A DNA stretch of 64,000 bases from Acanthopleura granulata (lineage: Eukaryota > Mollusca > Polyplacophora > Chitonida > Chitonidae), in contig JABBOT010000010.1 of the NCBI GenBank assembly GCA_016165875.1, forward strand, positions 7,967,875 to 8,031,874, given 5' to 3'. The notes under the pieces were generated by a model that was not told the origin of the DNA, ran no database searches, and worked only from the letters and a program-made list of their open reading frames with translations. Shown here one piece after another: positions 1 through 11,894 of the stretch. Both the position numbers and the translations under genes were made by a program. Within the stretch, counting starts at the first letter, position 1. Every line of letters starts with the position of its first letter.

Positions 1-24
1 ACATTTCACTCACAGTTGGCTCTC

Positions 25-221
25 AAATCTTTTCAAGTGAAAGAAAGTGCATGTTCTGAGTTTGCCAAAAAGGTTGGAAAATATTATGTTAATTTCAGTG
101 AAGTATTTTTTCTAACCTACTATGACAGCGGAAACTGACATTTGAACATGTTCTGTTGGCTAGCATGAAGCGACACCACTCTGTCTAGAATGTGACGTAA
201 TTCTTCCAAGCACAGAACACT
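25..221 (-). repeat. Dispersed repeat X, copy 1 (inverted relative to copy 2)
   Basis: The reverse complement of this stretch aligns by eye along its whole length with 10871-11064. Shared blocks include CTTGGAAGAATT, TTCATGCTAG, the CGCTGTC...GTTAGAAAAA block, TAATATT-TCCAACCTTTT and CTTTCACTT. There are scattered substitutions and small gaps. A short fragment of the same end (CTGTCTTTCACTTTAA) recurs near 668. No coding potential or terminal repeats are seen; probably an old mobile element of unknown class. Confidence 0.6.
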
Positions 222-2319
222 TTTTGCCCGAAACTGTAGTTTGCTGCTAGGGCTGTATTTGTAAGTTATATGTCAGTTTACAACATGAAATCATCCAAAA
301 ACTTACTCCTGCCACAACACAATGGTCTGGAAATACTCTGAAATGTTGTTCACCTATGTACTTGCTATAATTAAAACTTATACCATTAAAACAGTGTGCT
401 GTCCATCTGTTATTACATGTTACATTGATCGACAACTCAGAACATTTACGTCACAGGATATAAACAGCTGATCTCTCCTAACTCTCTGATTGGTCAATCC
501 CTTGTTGGCTTAAAAGCATGGGAACCTTCAGATCCCCAGTCAGCAGCACAATACTCCACATTTCAAACGGAGATAATTCAGCAACGAATTCATACAATTT
601 CAACCAGGTTTTTACATTCAAGAGAGAATTTTATGATCTTTTTTAATAAACAGTACTTCAGTCATGGGCTGTCTTTCACTTTAATAAACTACAAAAGCAA
701 TCAGTTTGATCCCTTTTACACAAGATGTACACACACTTCCCCAAAGCGGCCATTGTACACAATTTATTTCCTGTTACACACTGAAACTAAGATTTAAGTT
801 GTGAGATCTTAGCTTTAATATCAGACAATCTATAAAGTTGCTAGACTTTTTTGATACGGCACCGAGCTTAAGTAAATCTGAACACATCTGGTATCAGTCA
901 CCTTGGTCTCATCATGTAATTCTGGATTACTAAATCACCTGCTGCCTAGCCTTTGTAAATAAAGCTAGGTACTAGATTATGGAAAACTTTGTCATCATAA
1001 TCTAGGGGTACTGGTCTCAGGCTGCCTTTTCTCCTCATACAACTACACATAAACAGGACAATATCTGGAAAATAGTGAGAATCATGCAAATAAAAAAAAT
1101 TATTGAGATATGATCCGAGACTACAGAATTGACCTGTCTCTGTGTCTTCATTCTGCGGTGACTGAGGCCGTAGAGATTCTGACCAGACTCAAATCAGCTT
1201 ACATTTGCTAACCTACATTCCTAGTTCAATAAAATTAAACGTTCAGATTTGATTTAACTGAACCACGATATTCCCTGACTCGTGACGTTAAGTGACGAGT
1301 AGAGCAGGTGAAAAACTATGGGAATTACATTTTTCTATCTCATATATTACTTCGACACATATTTCATACGGGGATAATCAACTTTTCTTGTGTCAGCATA
1401 GGCAATACTTTACCAGTTAAATGAACGGCACACATAAACTGGACCATCTCAGGTCCCTGTCCTGTCATCTTTACGGACACCTGCCATGTTGTTACCTTGT
1501 TGCCAGAGTAACAGTGTCTTCACGGCTGAAGAGCTTCCTTCAAGGGAGGTAATCACACGAGTCAGCATATTTTGTAACGTGTGTGCAGTTCAGTACGCTA
1601 GCTTTTCTCCCCATTTTGATCATTAAACATTATAAAAATTAATAGCATTTAGTTTCTGAATATACATCATATACCATGAATGACAGTGTCCTTTTTATAT
1701 CTGTACGTGGAAGAAACGTTTGCGAGAAGAAAAAAGGTTGGACAAAGATTTATCTTTCATTGTAGCAGTTGTAAAAAAGAGGTAAAAAAATAAGTCACTC
1801 TTGCTGATGTAAGTTGGGGTAAATTTATTAGGAATAAAGTATGAAGTTTTGAATTACGCTCTACACATTTAAATTTCCAATTTCCAAAGTCTCAGTCTTT
1901 GCATAGTAATTTCCCAGCCTTTATAAATAAAATCTAAGCCACTCCATTTCACCAACTAGGCAACAGTGTTCCACACCATGAACCTACAGCAAATACAGAA
2001 TACCCAGCTACTGGCTTATTTTCTTTATAATTTGGTTGTTGTTTAACACCTTACTGAAGAAGTATTCGCTTATATAAATTAATTATAGTTTTGTGGGTGA
2101 GGATGGTTTCCTGACGTAAACCAAAGATCTTTGGCAAGCTTGTGACAACTTTTCCCATGGGTGGTGTACAGATATGCATGCCATATTGGTGTCAGACAAG
2201 TTGTCACCTGTACAAAGCCAGGTCGGAACCCACACCTTAGTGGTCCTAGGAACTGAAAGACAAGCACATAAAAACAACCATTGCTGTCAGCTGGACATAT
2301 TTTGACACCATGCAAACCC

Positions 2320-2586
2320 ATGTGTTTATTTATTTGAATGGTATTTTATGCTGTACTTAAGAATATTTCACTTATACAACAGCAGCCAGCATTATCATGG
2401 GAGGAAACTGGGCAGAGCCCAAGGGAAACCCACGACCGTCTGCATGTGGCTGGGGGACCTTCCCACATACAGCTAGAGAAGAAGACAACATGAGCTGGAC
2501 TTGAAATCACAGCGACCACATAGGTGAGAGGCACTGGATCATTAGGCTGCACTGCCGTACTACCTTCTCTGCCACAGAGGTCCCCT
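2320..2586 (-). mobile_element. Full-length tRNA-derived SINE
   Basis: Read on the minus strand it has a tRNA-like head (degenerate 'gtggcaga' A-box region at 2565-2585 and a B-box-like 'gatttcaagtcc' near 2495). The conserved body follows, with the phrases cataatgctgg and aagtgaaatattcttgagtacggc in diverged form, then an (AAAT)n tail at 2320-2335. It is one of about 16 relatives in the window. The head resembles a tRNA but no functional tRNA gene is claimed. Confidence 0.8.
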
Positions 2587-3113
2587 CAACCCATTTAAGA
2601 TCTATTTCCAACCCACCCACCTCCACCCCCCTCTCCCCGCCTCCGAATAAAGTAAACACAACTGTGTAAGAAGTTAATACAGCTGATGGAAATACAATGT
2701 CAATTCCACTGAACAAATGAAGTGAACAAGTTTCTTATGTACAGACTACACAGAATCATGTCTTGCCTAAAGCTAAAACAGTTTATCTCCTCTCGGAGTT
2801 ATGAATCAATGATTAACTAAATCAGCTTCAGAACAATATTCACTTTTAGGTCATGCACTCCACCACAAACTCTGAGGCAAGATTTTCCTTACACAATGTT
2901 AAACCATAATCAAATATAAATCAAATAACTCCCATACTGTAATTAAGTCTTCGTGACAAATCGTAAGAACTTCATTTACTACTGTTCAAAAGAAGAAAGA
3001 CATTATTTCTTACTTTACACTTGGACTATTTAATTTTATGAAGTACTATACAAAACTACATTCACGCTGTACCATAGGCAATGAATAAGAGTTCCTACAA
3101 GTACATGTTAAGA

Positions 3114-4299
3114 TCATTTCAAATTCCTTTGAAGTCCAACCATGTAATCAAACAGTTCTTTATTATGAAAAGTTCCTTTTTTATCCAGAAGATAGAAGAA
3201 CCACTTTCCTTTCACTTTCAAAGGCACCTGGCTCTGTGCCTGTGTTCGCGACTGGACACAGTTTATATTTTCTAAAGGAGCAATGTGAGATAGTTTCCTT
3301 CCAAATGGTGCGTATGTGATGAGTTTAACAGATTTGCCTCCCTTTAACAACCAGAGCGAGTTGACAGCTCTTAGGGGATACATAATGCTGATAAACAAGA
3401 CGATATACCCTGCAGAAGAGAGGAGAGAAAAGACAAAGACTGATCAATATTGCAGAAAAGTATCAAAATGCATCTTGTATATAATACAATCTTGTAATAC
3501 AGACAACTTCATTTCAATGTTTTCTTTCACAATATCAACACAAATGTTACCTGTGATATCACAAACTAGAATTGAAGTCTTCCTGAAGAGACTTTATTTT
3601 TATTATGCTACAATCAGACAGGTACACTGTGTGTTTTGCATTTCATAAAACATAACAGAACAGCTTGCTCCAAAGTACAAATATCATTCATCCCACATAA
3701 ACAAAGTCACTACGGAACATTTTATGGATGCCTTATCAATGTGGATTGAAATAACCCAACACCGACAATACAGTGCACATACCAACAGAAAAACACAGCA
3801 AGGCTATCCCATTTTTGTACTTGTTTTTCCCCAGGTTGACCATTCGCCACCATGGAGCATCTTCTGATGATTCCTCACCAGGAATTGGCACGTCTCGCAA
3901 CGAAGAGTAGGAAAATGTTGCCAAATACCACCAGAACACAAACTGAACAGCTCCAAAATAAGACAAGAGTTTGTAAAAGCGTGATTTATGGTGAGAATAG
4001 ACTAAAACATCTTTAGTGATCTTGAATTCTTTCTCAAATGGAAGTCTCTCCTTGGGTTGAGTCGAATGTCTTAACGCTGTATATGACAGGTTGTGCTTAT
4101 ATTTATAAAATGTTTTCAACAATATCGGTGTGAGGAGGGACGGTCCTTTAGCATAAGTTGTTGTTGTTCTAGTAGCGAACTTCCCACAGAGAGTGAAACT
4201 TTCAAGAAAAGGAAGGGAAGATCTATTTCCACAAGAATGGCGCCTAAAGAACAAACTTGGACATTCTTTTGACAAAGGTCTTACAACTGTGAGGAACAT
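3114..4299 (-). CDS. TMEM223: TMEM223, mitochondrial inner-membrane assembly factor
   Basis: Two coding exons, 4299-3783 and 3409-3114, are joined through a G|GTATGT donor and a CTGCAG acceptor and encode 270 residues (human about 200; the extra length is N-terminal). The first ~60 residues are rich in Arg, Ser and Thr, as in a mitochondrial targeting presequence. Hydrophobic segments lie at about 111-131 (FGAVQFVFWWYLATF) and 163-187, the second formed across the splice. The C-terminal part carries the family signature: TYAPFG, then VPLKVKGKWFFYLLDKKG, then NKELFDYMVG. In human cells TMEM223 associates with mitochondrial ribosomes and supports cytochrome c oxidase biogenesis; that role is inferred here from orthology. 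The ATG at 4299 is the first in frame. An ATTAAA hexamer on the minus strand at 3034-3029 is a possible poly(A) signal. The upstream region carries a repeat also found upstream of SNRNP48. Confidence 0.93.
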
Positions 4300-4329
4300 T
4301 TTAAAAGGTGAAAAAGAGCAGGCTCTCCA

Positions 4330-4463
4330 GTCCGTGTCAGATCCCTGCAGTGAAGTTAGCGATTATTAACAGCGACCGTTTACGTCATTGACCATTTACC
4401 CTTTGGGCGCCACTACACAAGCAAATCAAGACTGGGACTAAAAATAGAACCTAACAAGGACCG
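4330..4463 (-). promoter_or_regulatory. Promoter-proximal element, copy A (shared with SNRNP48 upstream region)
   Basis: Immediately upstream of the TMEM223 start codon. Its reverse complement aligns with 12429-12563 over about 130 bases, roughly four fifths identical by eye. Shared blocks are GGTCCTTGTT, GTGTAGTGGCG, GACGTAAACGGTCGCTGTTA and CTAACTTCACT. The TGACGTAA core is CRE-like. The position suggests a core promoter or 5' UTR element. An old mobile element carrying promoter function is the alternative. Confidence 0.55.
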
Positions 4464-4499
4464 AATGCTAGTAAAAACATGGATAAATGCACGTTATAG

Positions 4500-4985
4500 T
4501 GGACTGTAGAACAGAAAATAAACACAAATCAGCGACGACAGGGTAATAGTTGGCAAATAGTTATCCGATAAAATGTAGACTTTGGCCTGTTTATATTTCA
4601 GTTAGTGCCCTTCAAGGCCGCTTTAAAAGATTAAAGGTATCAGCACCGTACTTTAAAAATAAAAAAAACATATTACACCTTTTTTGATTATAAACTATCC
4701 CGTTATCTATGAGATAAAAATGCACAATCGGTCAAAAAATCGTCAGCACAACAAATACATCTATGAAATACAAACTCGTTTTATTTTATTATCATTCTGC
4801 ATAAAAATCCAAGCACATGATGTAAATATTCGGGAAAATATTATCAATGGTATATTAAGACGCCTTTGCCCATTATATTACCTCACACACACACAAATCA
4901 AGGAAGGTGCTGAAATGGTTAAATTAGATATGTAATAACTTATCGCAAGTTTTAAATTTATCACATTTTCACGATACAACTAGTG
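4500..4985. other. Intergenic, no gene seen
   Basis: AT-rich sequence upstream of TMEM223. The longest open frame (4684-4935, plus) is low complexity in Ile, Tyr and Asn and matches no family I know. A short (AC)n run lies near 4883. Confidence 0.4.
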
Positions 4986-4989
4986 ATAT

Positions 4990-5402
4990 TGACGTCGTAT
5001 ATAGTTAAGAAGTTTCTTGGTGCCAAGAAAGTTTGCCACACTCTTTCAATGTTACCGTAAATAGGCCACAAACAAGCATGAGATCTCATTAACATTTATG
5101 CCGGTATAACATTCATGACCTTCTCTCGGGATATTTTCATTAAGACAGATGTAGAGTCAAAATCTTAATGAAACTGTTAATCGATCGACATCAAGAAAAC
5201 TTTGGCACACTCTTTCAGTGTTACCGTAAATACGCCACAAACACAAAAGACATCACCACATTTTTTTTTTTATTCGGGTGTAATTAGTAACTTCTTATTT
5301 GCAATTTCAGGATACTTTCATCAATCCAGTGATATATACACAACCTTAATGAAACTGTTAATCAATCAGCAACAAGAAAAACTTTAGCACACTATTTTAG
5401 CG
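4990..5402 (-). repeat. Satellite array, ~170-180 bp unit, locus 1
   Basis: The phrase around 'caagaaa-cttt-gcacactctttcaatgtt' recurs at 5024, 5192 and 5373, giving periods near 168 and 181. The reverse complement contains GTTTGTGGCGTATTTACGG and CGATCGATTAACAGTTTCATTAAG, which match the array at 11895-12310. The array runs directly into a SINE at 5403. Bivalve 'pearl' elements and related non-autonomous Helitron-like elements carry central repeats of about this length. Assignment to that class is inference only. Confidence 0.65.
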
Positions 5403-5630
5403 TTGGGAACCTCCGTGGCTCAGTCGGTTAGCGCGCTAACACAGCGCAATGACAGAATCCTTCCACCACTGCGGTCACTGTGAGTTCAAATCCAGCTTAT
5501 GTTGTCTTCCTCTCGGATAGAGATCGGATAGAGCCTAGGGGAAACCCACGACCGTCCACAAACCTTCCCAGGTCGACAGCATGGGTGAGAGACTCCTGGG
5601 TCATTACGCTGCAATAGCGCGCTAACCCCC
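5403..5630. mobile_element. Composite SINE: forward head joined to inverted SINE piece
   Basis: 5403-5515 is a plus-strand SINE head with an A-box-like TGGCTCAGTCGGTT and a B-box-like GAGTTCAAATCC. At about 5515 the sequence switches to the reverse complement of the same family: ggggaaacccacgaccg, a trimmed body, then ctgggtcattacgctgc and tagcgcgctaac at the end. The two outer ends therefore pair with each other, making a foldback. This is not the normal SINE order, so it is a rearranged or doubly inserted copy. Confidence 0.7.
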
Positions 5631-5763
5631 TCATCATTATTAAATATAATCTTGTGAAATATGGAATTTATGCAAAGCTTCTGGCATTATGAGAATTATG
5701 CTTGAATCTGGAAAAATACTCAATTGTGTAAAGAACATTATATTTTAAACATATTAACTGGGA

Positions 5764-5991
5764 AGCCAGTTAGCGCGCTAACGCAGTGCAATGACCGAAG
5801 CCTCCCACCATTGTGGTCGCTGTGAGTTCAAGCCTAGCTCACGCTGGCTTCCTCTCCGGCCGTACGTAGGAAGGTCTACCAGCAACGTGCGGCTCTGCCC
5901 GGTTTCCACCCACTATAATGCTGGCCGCCGTGGTATAAGTGAAATATTCTTGAGTACGGCGTAAAACATCAATCAAAAAAAAAAAAAAACA
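5764..5991 (+). mobile_element. SINE, plus orientation, internally deleted
   Basis: Head with ttagcgcgctaacgcag and gtgagttcaag, then ccggccgtacgtaggaaggtc. The usual central stretch before 'ctctgcccggtttcc' is missing. The conserved body with aagtgaaatattcttgagta follows, ending in an A run near 5975-5990 in place of the common (AAAT)n tail. The first ~10 bases of the A-box region are missing. Confidence 0.8.
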
Positions 5992-5999
5992 ACAACATA

Positions 6000-7585
6000 T
6001 ATTAACTTGGAGTATTGGTGGGTATATTTTCATAAAAATGGTGCCTTAAAATGCCATTGCATTTTATTGTAGATATCTAATTTCTGATCCATAAAAATAT
6101 AGCATATTTTGTCTACGTCGTTTAAAAGATAGGTTGAAAATATAAATCCATCTATCCAAGCCGCAAAAGTCGTACTATACTTCGTTATTATCTCTGTATG
6201 GGTTCATTTATGAATGTATGTAAGTATGTAGGCCTACACCCTTTGATTTTCTTGTCCACCGTTCATCCGAGCGACTTCACAGCTGTATTACAAAGGGGCC
6301 AAGGAAGTGAAGTGTATAGAATAAAAAACTTGCAAATGCAAAGTAGGCAGTTATTACGATACAAATCTTAAGAAGGAAATAATCTCACAAGATGTGACAG
6401 TACTTTTTTATTTAGGTAAAATGACTAACCGTCCACAAAAAAGAAACTTTTCTGCATGCAACATTTATGATGTTTACCTTCGTTTGTTCTTTTTTTTATT
6501 TGGCACTCACCTTCACTTATGTGTGATTGGGTGCATTTTGCTGTTGTGATCGTAATGATTATTTACGTCTGGCCAACGCCATTGCCTGTTTCCCCAGCAG
6601 GGCATTCCATTGCATATATATATATATATTTACATTGACACAAATAGATTATAAGCGCTATCGCATTAACTTACTCTCGCCGCAAATACCTTTTGGAACT
6701 TTGGCTTTGTCGATCGCTTCAAGTAAATATAGGTAACAATGCGCTGCAACGGAAAATCAGTTCAATTTCATCTTTATTACATAAAGCAGCATGCACGTGG
6801 TGTTTTTAAGTTATCGTCGTTGGCAAGTCCAGGACACGATGCCCAGCAGCAAATGTTTTTTGCAGAAAAAGATTTTAGCACAGTGTAACATCAGGTGAGC
6901 TCAAGCCCAAGGTGATCAGTGTGATCAGTGATCGGCTTAAATGGTTGGTGAGTGGTTTGACGTCTGTAAAAGCAATTAGACACCGTTAAAGGCCATTATG
7001 CGCTACTGTTATAGGAGCCTGAGTAGGAAACCCGAATACACTTACGATTGTCGCCTTTGGGAAGTGTGGAAGTACTTTTAGTCCGAGAGCCCACAAGGAC
7101 TTGCTCTTCATTGGGAGTACAAAAAGGGCTTGAGGCCTGGAATACGTGTGTGTAGATCGAACTTCCAAACGGCCCTTTTTAAGCTGTGTATCTAGAACTG
7201 GTTAAGACTGGTCATTGCCCAGACATCCCCCCAAAATCAGTTTAATTAGCATGGAAGATTAAAGTCATGTGCCTTGTTCATGTAAGAAATGCCTTAATTA
7301 ACGCTAATTAGCGGTTCAGTTAGCGTGCTATATCTCGTACGTTAACCAAACCAACGTTAGAATTTTTTATCTAATGATCCGACCAAGGTACGGCCTTGAA
7401 CATTTTCGGTGAAGAGGATTTGTAATACAACCCATATATGTACTCGACGAGGTAACGTGTAATAGGCGTTCTATGGAATTTGACAGTTAACAGGTAAAAT
7501 TGCAGGTATGTCATTTAATGAAGCAGAATGAGAAACTTTACATTTTCGGTTATCAGGATTGGTAAAACGACAACGTCTAATAATG
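6000..7585. other. Intergenic, no gene seen
   Basis: No open frame with coding character. A short (TA)n tract lies at about 6618-6630. Nothing recognisable is seen at the protein level on either strand. Confidence 0.4.
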
Positions 7586-7589
7586 AATG

Positions 7590-7690
7590 GTTTTATTTGT
7601 GTTTTATGCCGTACTCAAGAATATTTCACTTATACGAGGACGGCCAACATTATGATAGGAGGAAACCAGGCAGAGCCCTGGGGACGGCAA
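7590..7690 (-). mobile_element. SINE 3' fragment
   Basis: Plus-strand text reads tttatgccgtactcaagaat, then the cacttatacgagg and ggaggaaaccaggcagagcc body, which is the reverse complement of the SINE 3' body. The head is absent, as expected for a 5'-truncated insertion on the minus strand. Confidence 0.75.
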
Positions 7691-8364
7691 TCCCTCATGT
7701 AAAATTTGGGGAAACGACATGCCAGGCGCCGAATTTGTTCGCTCAGCCATCTGGCAACACAGTTCTGTTCAGTTAATACCATGACATGTTCAGTGGCAAG
7801 CACCATTTCGTTTCACTTATCCACACATCGCCGCATGATACTTCAGATAAAAAGTTTTCGCGTGCATTTCCCCCAACCCCCCAAAATGGGATAAAATCTA
7901 TTTTCAGTACCGGGCGGAGACATCGATTGGTGCTATTAGGCGTTCGATGCAACTTACACGATACCACGGACACTTGTACGCATTTTCGTCATTTACGGTA
8001 GTGTAGCTTAGTGAAGTGTATTACAATTTGGGTCGTCCGGATTTACCAAACGACAAGATGTGTATATGTGCATGGGAACAGTATCCTTACAGATGAAGTT
8101 TGAAGCTCGACGAGTTAATGCGTATTAGATGTTATTTGAAACTAAAACTGAAAGTAGGCTATTTACTAACTTATGTAAGGAAAAAATTTTCGCTTAACTG
8201 AATTTGTAAGCCGAAAGTCCTAATATATAAAGCTTGGAAAAACTTCCTAAATTTTCTTCAAACCTTCATTAGATGAAATGCGACATTATACGAAATAAAG
8301 CTGGAATACCTCTTTAAAATAGTGCTCGCCACTTACAGAAGGAAAGATTTTACATATCCAGTTT

Positions 8365-8490
8365 ATTTCTTTCTTTCTTTCTTTATTTATTTATTTCATT
8401 GATTGAAGTTTTCTGCAGTACTCAAGGATATTTCACTTATACGACTGCGGCCAGCGTTATTGTATGAGTGAAAACCAGACCGAGTCTGGG
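8365..8490 (-). mobile_element. SINE 3' fragment with (TTTC)n/(TTTA)n tail
   Basis: A ttctttctttcttt/atttatttattt microsatellite (8370-8397) is followed by the reversed SINE body with atttcacttatacgactgcg. The copy decays after about 8490. The short minus-strand open frame over 8457-8768 begins in this fragment and is not considered a gene. Confidence 0.7.
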
Positions 8491-9011
8491 ACATATTCAG
8501 TTATGAGATGTTGGTATAAGTTGAATAAGACGATTACTGCAGAAACCAATCGACATTGTATCCCTTTTTGATCGGGAAAGTCACAACGGCCGATAAGGTT
8601 AACACTTTTCCAGCTGACACATAGGTATTTTTTAACTGCTGTTAAATGTATAGTAACCTTGTGATTCCAACCAATACTGAAGTCATTTGACCCCGATAAT
8701 GTAGTAACTCTGTGTATTGACCAAGGGAAAAAAAGAATTACTCTATGCGGTATGATAATATGAGACATAACATCCTAGATCTTTAACAACGTTTAGAACG
8801 CAAAAGATTAATACGAATGCTACCTGAGAGATTTTAGCCTGCTGTTCGAAACGCAGCGTGTATGTTGGAAAGATGCTAATAATTTAAAACATCTCAGACC
8901 ATATCCCAACTAACGGGACACGAAGATAGTTTTAAACTTGCGGGTAAACGGTTAGGTTTGTCTGTTTAAATGTTCAGGTAAGGTTTTTGTTATTGGAATC
9001 CTGGTAATTAT

Positions 9012-9172
9012 TTTACATTTTCTGGTGACGTGGCATTTCTCAGTGGTATTTACATTTTCTGGTGATGTGGCATTTCTCAGTGGTATTTACATTTTCTGGT
9101 GATGTGGCATTTCTCAGTGGTATTTACATTTTCTGGTGATGTGGCATTTCTCAGTGGTATTACATTTTCGGG
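9012..9172. repeat. 37-bp minisatellite, 4 copies
   Basis: Four head-to-tail units start at 9012, 9049, 9086 and 9123, with a partial fifth. Each unit contains ACATTTTCTGGTGATGTGG and CATTTCTCAGTGGTA. The copies are almost identical (the first has GACG for GATG), so the array is recent. Confidence 0.9.
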
Positions 9173-9174
9173 TT

Positions 9175-10865
9175 GTATAAATGCGTTTTTAACTGGGCTC
9201 TTGTACCTGCTTACTTAACCCAAGCTCCCACGTGGCTATGCGTCTCAATCAAAGTCTTTTCGGAAATGCTTTGTGCTCAGATTATGGTGAACATATGCTT
9301 TATATATTTAATATATCGAAGTGACTACAGCACAACATTTTGATTAATTCTAGAAAAATATTTCCCTATAAATTGCTACATACATCACTGTGATGTTTTA
9401 ACCTAATCCTCCTTAAGCCTTGGTGTTAGGCCAGGGAACGTGTCAGTTACGACTATTTAATTATTTACACGAATATTTGGTGTAGTCGATGCCGGGTCTT
9501 TCACAAACGTTGTATACTGTTTTATGTTCCATTATGACGACGAAAGTGTTTGATCGAGTCACAATATCTCAGAGTTACCGCCAAACAGATGAAAGCTGTC
9601 ATAGCTAACTGTCGAGATAAGATCTGAAACTAGATGGAAACATCATACATGTGAAATCTCAGCAAAACGTAACATTTTGTTATGGGATTTCTGTAGTTAT
9701 GAGTATACTTTGTTCCGAAGCAAAGAAATAAACACGTCTACAGTTTCATAATTCTGCTTGAACAGTTAGCGATGAAGCAATCTTTACCTGTTTGGGGGTT
9801 ACAGTGAAATATTGTTATTATACAAACCCATACTATCCCAAGAAGTACAACAGACGGCTTATGATTGATATAATCATTACCTCTCTTTGACATATCTACT
9901 ACCGTAACCAATATCCGGTCTCTGACTTCTTTTGTAGACTGAGATTTTAATACATGTAACATACAAATACGGATATACATAAACTGATGTTTGCGTTTGT
10001 CGTTCAGTAGGTAGATTCACCTCTCAGCGTTTGGCAGTGAGGATTTCCACGCTTTCACTGTTCAGGAGATAAGCCATGGGCGACCTACATATGACCGTTT
10101 GCGCCGTTATAACGGTCGTACGACAAACTGGATCTCTCGATTTTTATTCATATAGTCAGCCGTGTTAATTAAACTGACCCCAAGCCTTTAAGGAGTTTTC
10201 CTGACCGGTCGACTTTCCTTAGGCGTCAATCACACAACACCTACGAACACCCACGACATCTGTGATTCGTCGCGATCTTTTGATCGTGGTCAATCGCGGC
10301 CGATAGACCCCGATTTAAACCCTAGAAATCTAAATTGACTCTACAACTCCTACAGAACAATCGTATGTTATATTTGTTACAGTCCTACGATAGTCTTTTA
10401 CTATTACCACAAAGCTTCCTACAAAAATCGGTACGATCATTCAAGTTTTGGGAGATAGACGTGAGACATGGCGAAGTATTCCGAGTCGTCGTAGGATTTG
10501 CATAAGATAACCCATTATTACATATGATTATTCACGTGTCCTCAAAAGAGTTCCGCAATTTTTTTCTCTTTCAGTAGCTGATTACCAAAGAAGCCATATT
10601 TCCGTCTTGCCACTGATATATCTTGTTTCCCTGTGCTGTAGTCTTTTAGATACTCCAACCCAGACTTACATACGAGTAAGGGAGGTGGAAATATGCAGGC
10701 CGCACAAGGCCCAATCGATTTAACATTATAAATGTATTAAGTACATGCGTGAACAAAACTGCAAAGTTTTTTCAGACCACTGTGTTGGGGCAGGAGTAAG
10801 TTATGAATTTAAATGTATACTTAAGTTACACACAATCCTGGATGCTTACTAGAGTCTCAAGTGAA
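9175..10865. other. Intergenic, no gene seen
   Basis: No supported coding region. The 80-codon minus-strand frame at 9738-9980 shows no family resemblance or splice context. The region is generally AT-rich, with a somewhat more GC-rich patch near 10080-10320. Confidence 0.35.
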
Positions 10866-10870
10866 AAGAG

Positions 10871-11064
10871 TGTTCCGCGCTTGGAAGAATTGCATCACAG
10901 CCCACATAAAACGCCTGGCTTTCATGCTAGTGGACAGAGCACGGTAAAATGTTAGTATTCGCTGTCGTAATAGCTGTTAGAAAAACTACTTTACCGAAAT
11001 AATTATAATATTGTCCAACCTTTTCAGTAAACTTAACTTAGAACATGAGCTGTCTTTCACTTTA
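10871..11064 (+). repeat. Dispersed repeat X, copy 2
   Basis: Matches the reverse complement of 25-221 from TGTTC-GCTTGGAAGAATT through CTTTCACTT. The two copies lie about 10.8 kb apart in opposite orientation. No coding content is seen. Confidence 0.6.
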
Positions 11065-11074
11065 AGCCAAGTGT

Positions 11075-11560
11075 ATGCTATATCGAGATACATAGTTCCT
11101 GGTAGCAATTTTCCATTTCGATGATTGGTTGGTTGTTCGTTTCCCTGTCTGTTTAACCAGTATATACTGACATATATGTGTCTTTGAAAACGCTACTCCT
11201 CCCGCAGATTTTGTCCCATTTCATCGAAAGTTTGTTGAGGTGTAGACTACATCAAGATACACAATTCGTAGTATCGATTTTCCGTTTCGATGATTGTTTG
11301 TCCGTCTGTCTGCCTGTTTATCCAGCATGTGTGAACATTTTAAGTGTAGACTACATCAAGATACATACATTGTATTACCACATCTCCAATCCGATGAACA
11401 GTTGTTTGTCTGTCTGTGATCCAGCATATGTTAACATTTCTTTCGAAATGCTACTAGTTACTGATACGGTTTATGTCCAATTTCAACAAAACTTGGTGCA
11501 AGTGTATCAAGATACATTTTTTGTGGTATTTATTTTCAGTTTTGATTGTTCATTGTGAAT
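11075..11560 (+). repeat. Diverged ~120-150 bp tandem repeat with (GTCT)n cores
   Basis: Three to four degenerate units are recognisable. Each has 'acgctact' or 'atgctact', a cccatttcatcga/ccaatttcaacaa segment, 'catcaagatacat', 'tttc-atgattg', then gtctgtctgcctg and 'cagcatat'. Because the units keep a similar phase, a 126-codon open frame (11178-11558) results. I do not call it a gene. Confidence 0.6.
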
Positions 11561-11647
11561 TATACATATATAATTTTGTGATCGACTCCATGATAATTTT
11601 GTCCCATCCAGTAGAAGCTACTGACTCATCAGGTTCGTTTTCAGCTG

Positions 11648-11894
11648 AGTGCTGAGTCAATTAGCACGCGATCGCAGCACAATGACCCGAAGCCTCCCAC
11701 CAATGCGGTCGCTGTGAGTTCAAGACCATCTCATACTGGCTTCCTCGTGGGAAGGTCTGCCAGCAACCTGCGGTTGACCTTGGGTTTCCACTGAGTACTG
11801 CCCGGTTTCCTCCCACCATAATGCTGGCCGCCGTCATATAAGTGAAATATTCTTGAGTACGGCGTAAAACACCAATCAAATAAATAAATAAATA
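11648..11894 (+). mobile_element. SINE, plus orientation, near full length
   Basis: Head with ttagcacgcgatcgcagcac and gtgagttcaag, middle with gggaaggtctgccagcaacc, body with cccggtttcctcccaccata and agtgaaatattcttgagtac, and an (AAAT)n tail at 11878-11893. It is joined directly to the satellite array that follows. Confidence 0.85.

Larger units (their letters stand above)
1..3028. other. Intergenic region left of TMEM223
   Basis: No coding region is supported here: open frames are short and show no recognisable family. It contains a dispersed inverted-repeat copy (about 25-221) and a full-length SINE (2320-2586). Around 445-520 there is a CRE-like TTACGTCA, a CAGCTG E-box and a GATTGGTCAAT CCAAT-type box within 80 bases. 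That could be a promoter of something outside the window, but nothing downstream confirms it. Two AATAAA hexamers (643-648 and about 685) have no gene attached. Confidence 0.5.

Noticed and set aside
5403..5470. Possible tRNA genes at SINE heads (also 27739 and 58705)
   Set aside because: A- and B-box-like motifs are present, but they continue into the SINE body and no complete cloverleaf ending in an acceptor stem is apparent.
8457..8768. 103-codon minus-strand frame
   Set aside because: Its 3' end lies in a SINE fragment and the rest has no recognisable domain or splice support.
11178..11558. 126-codon plus-strand frame
   Set aside because: Consists of diverged tandem repeats with GTCT-rich cores; the protein text repeats with the DNA.
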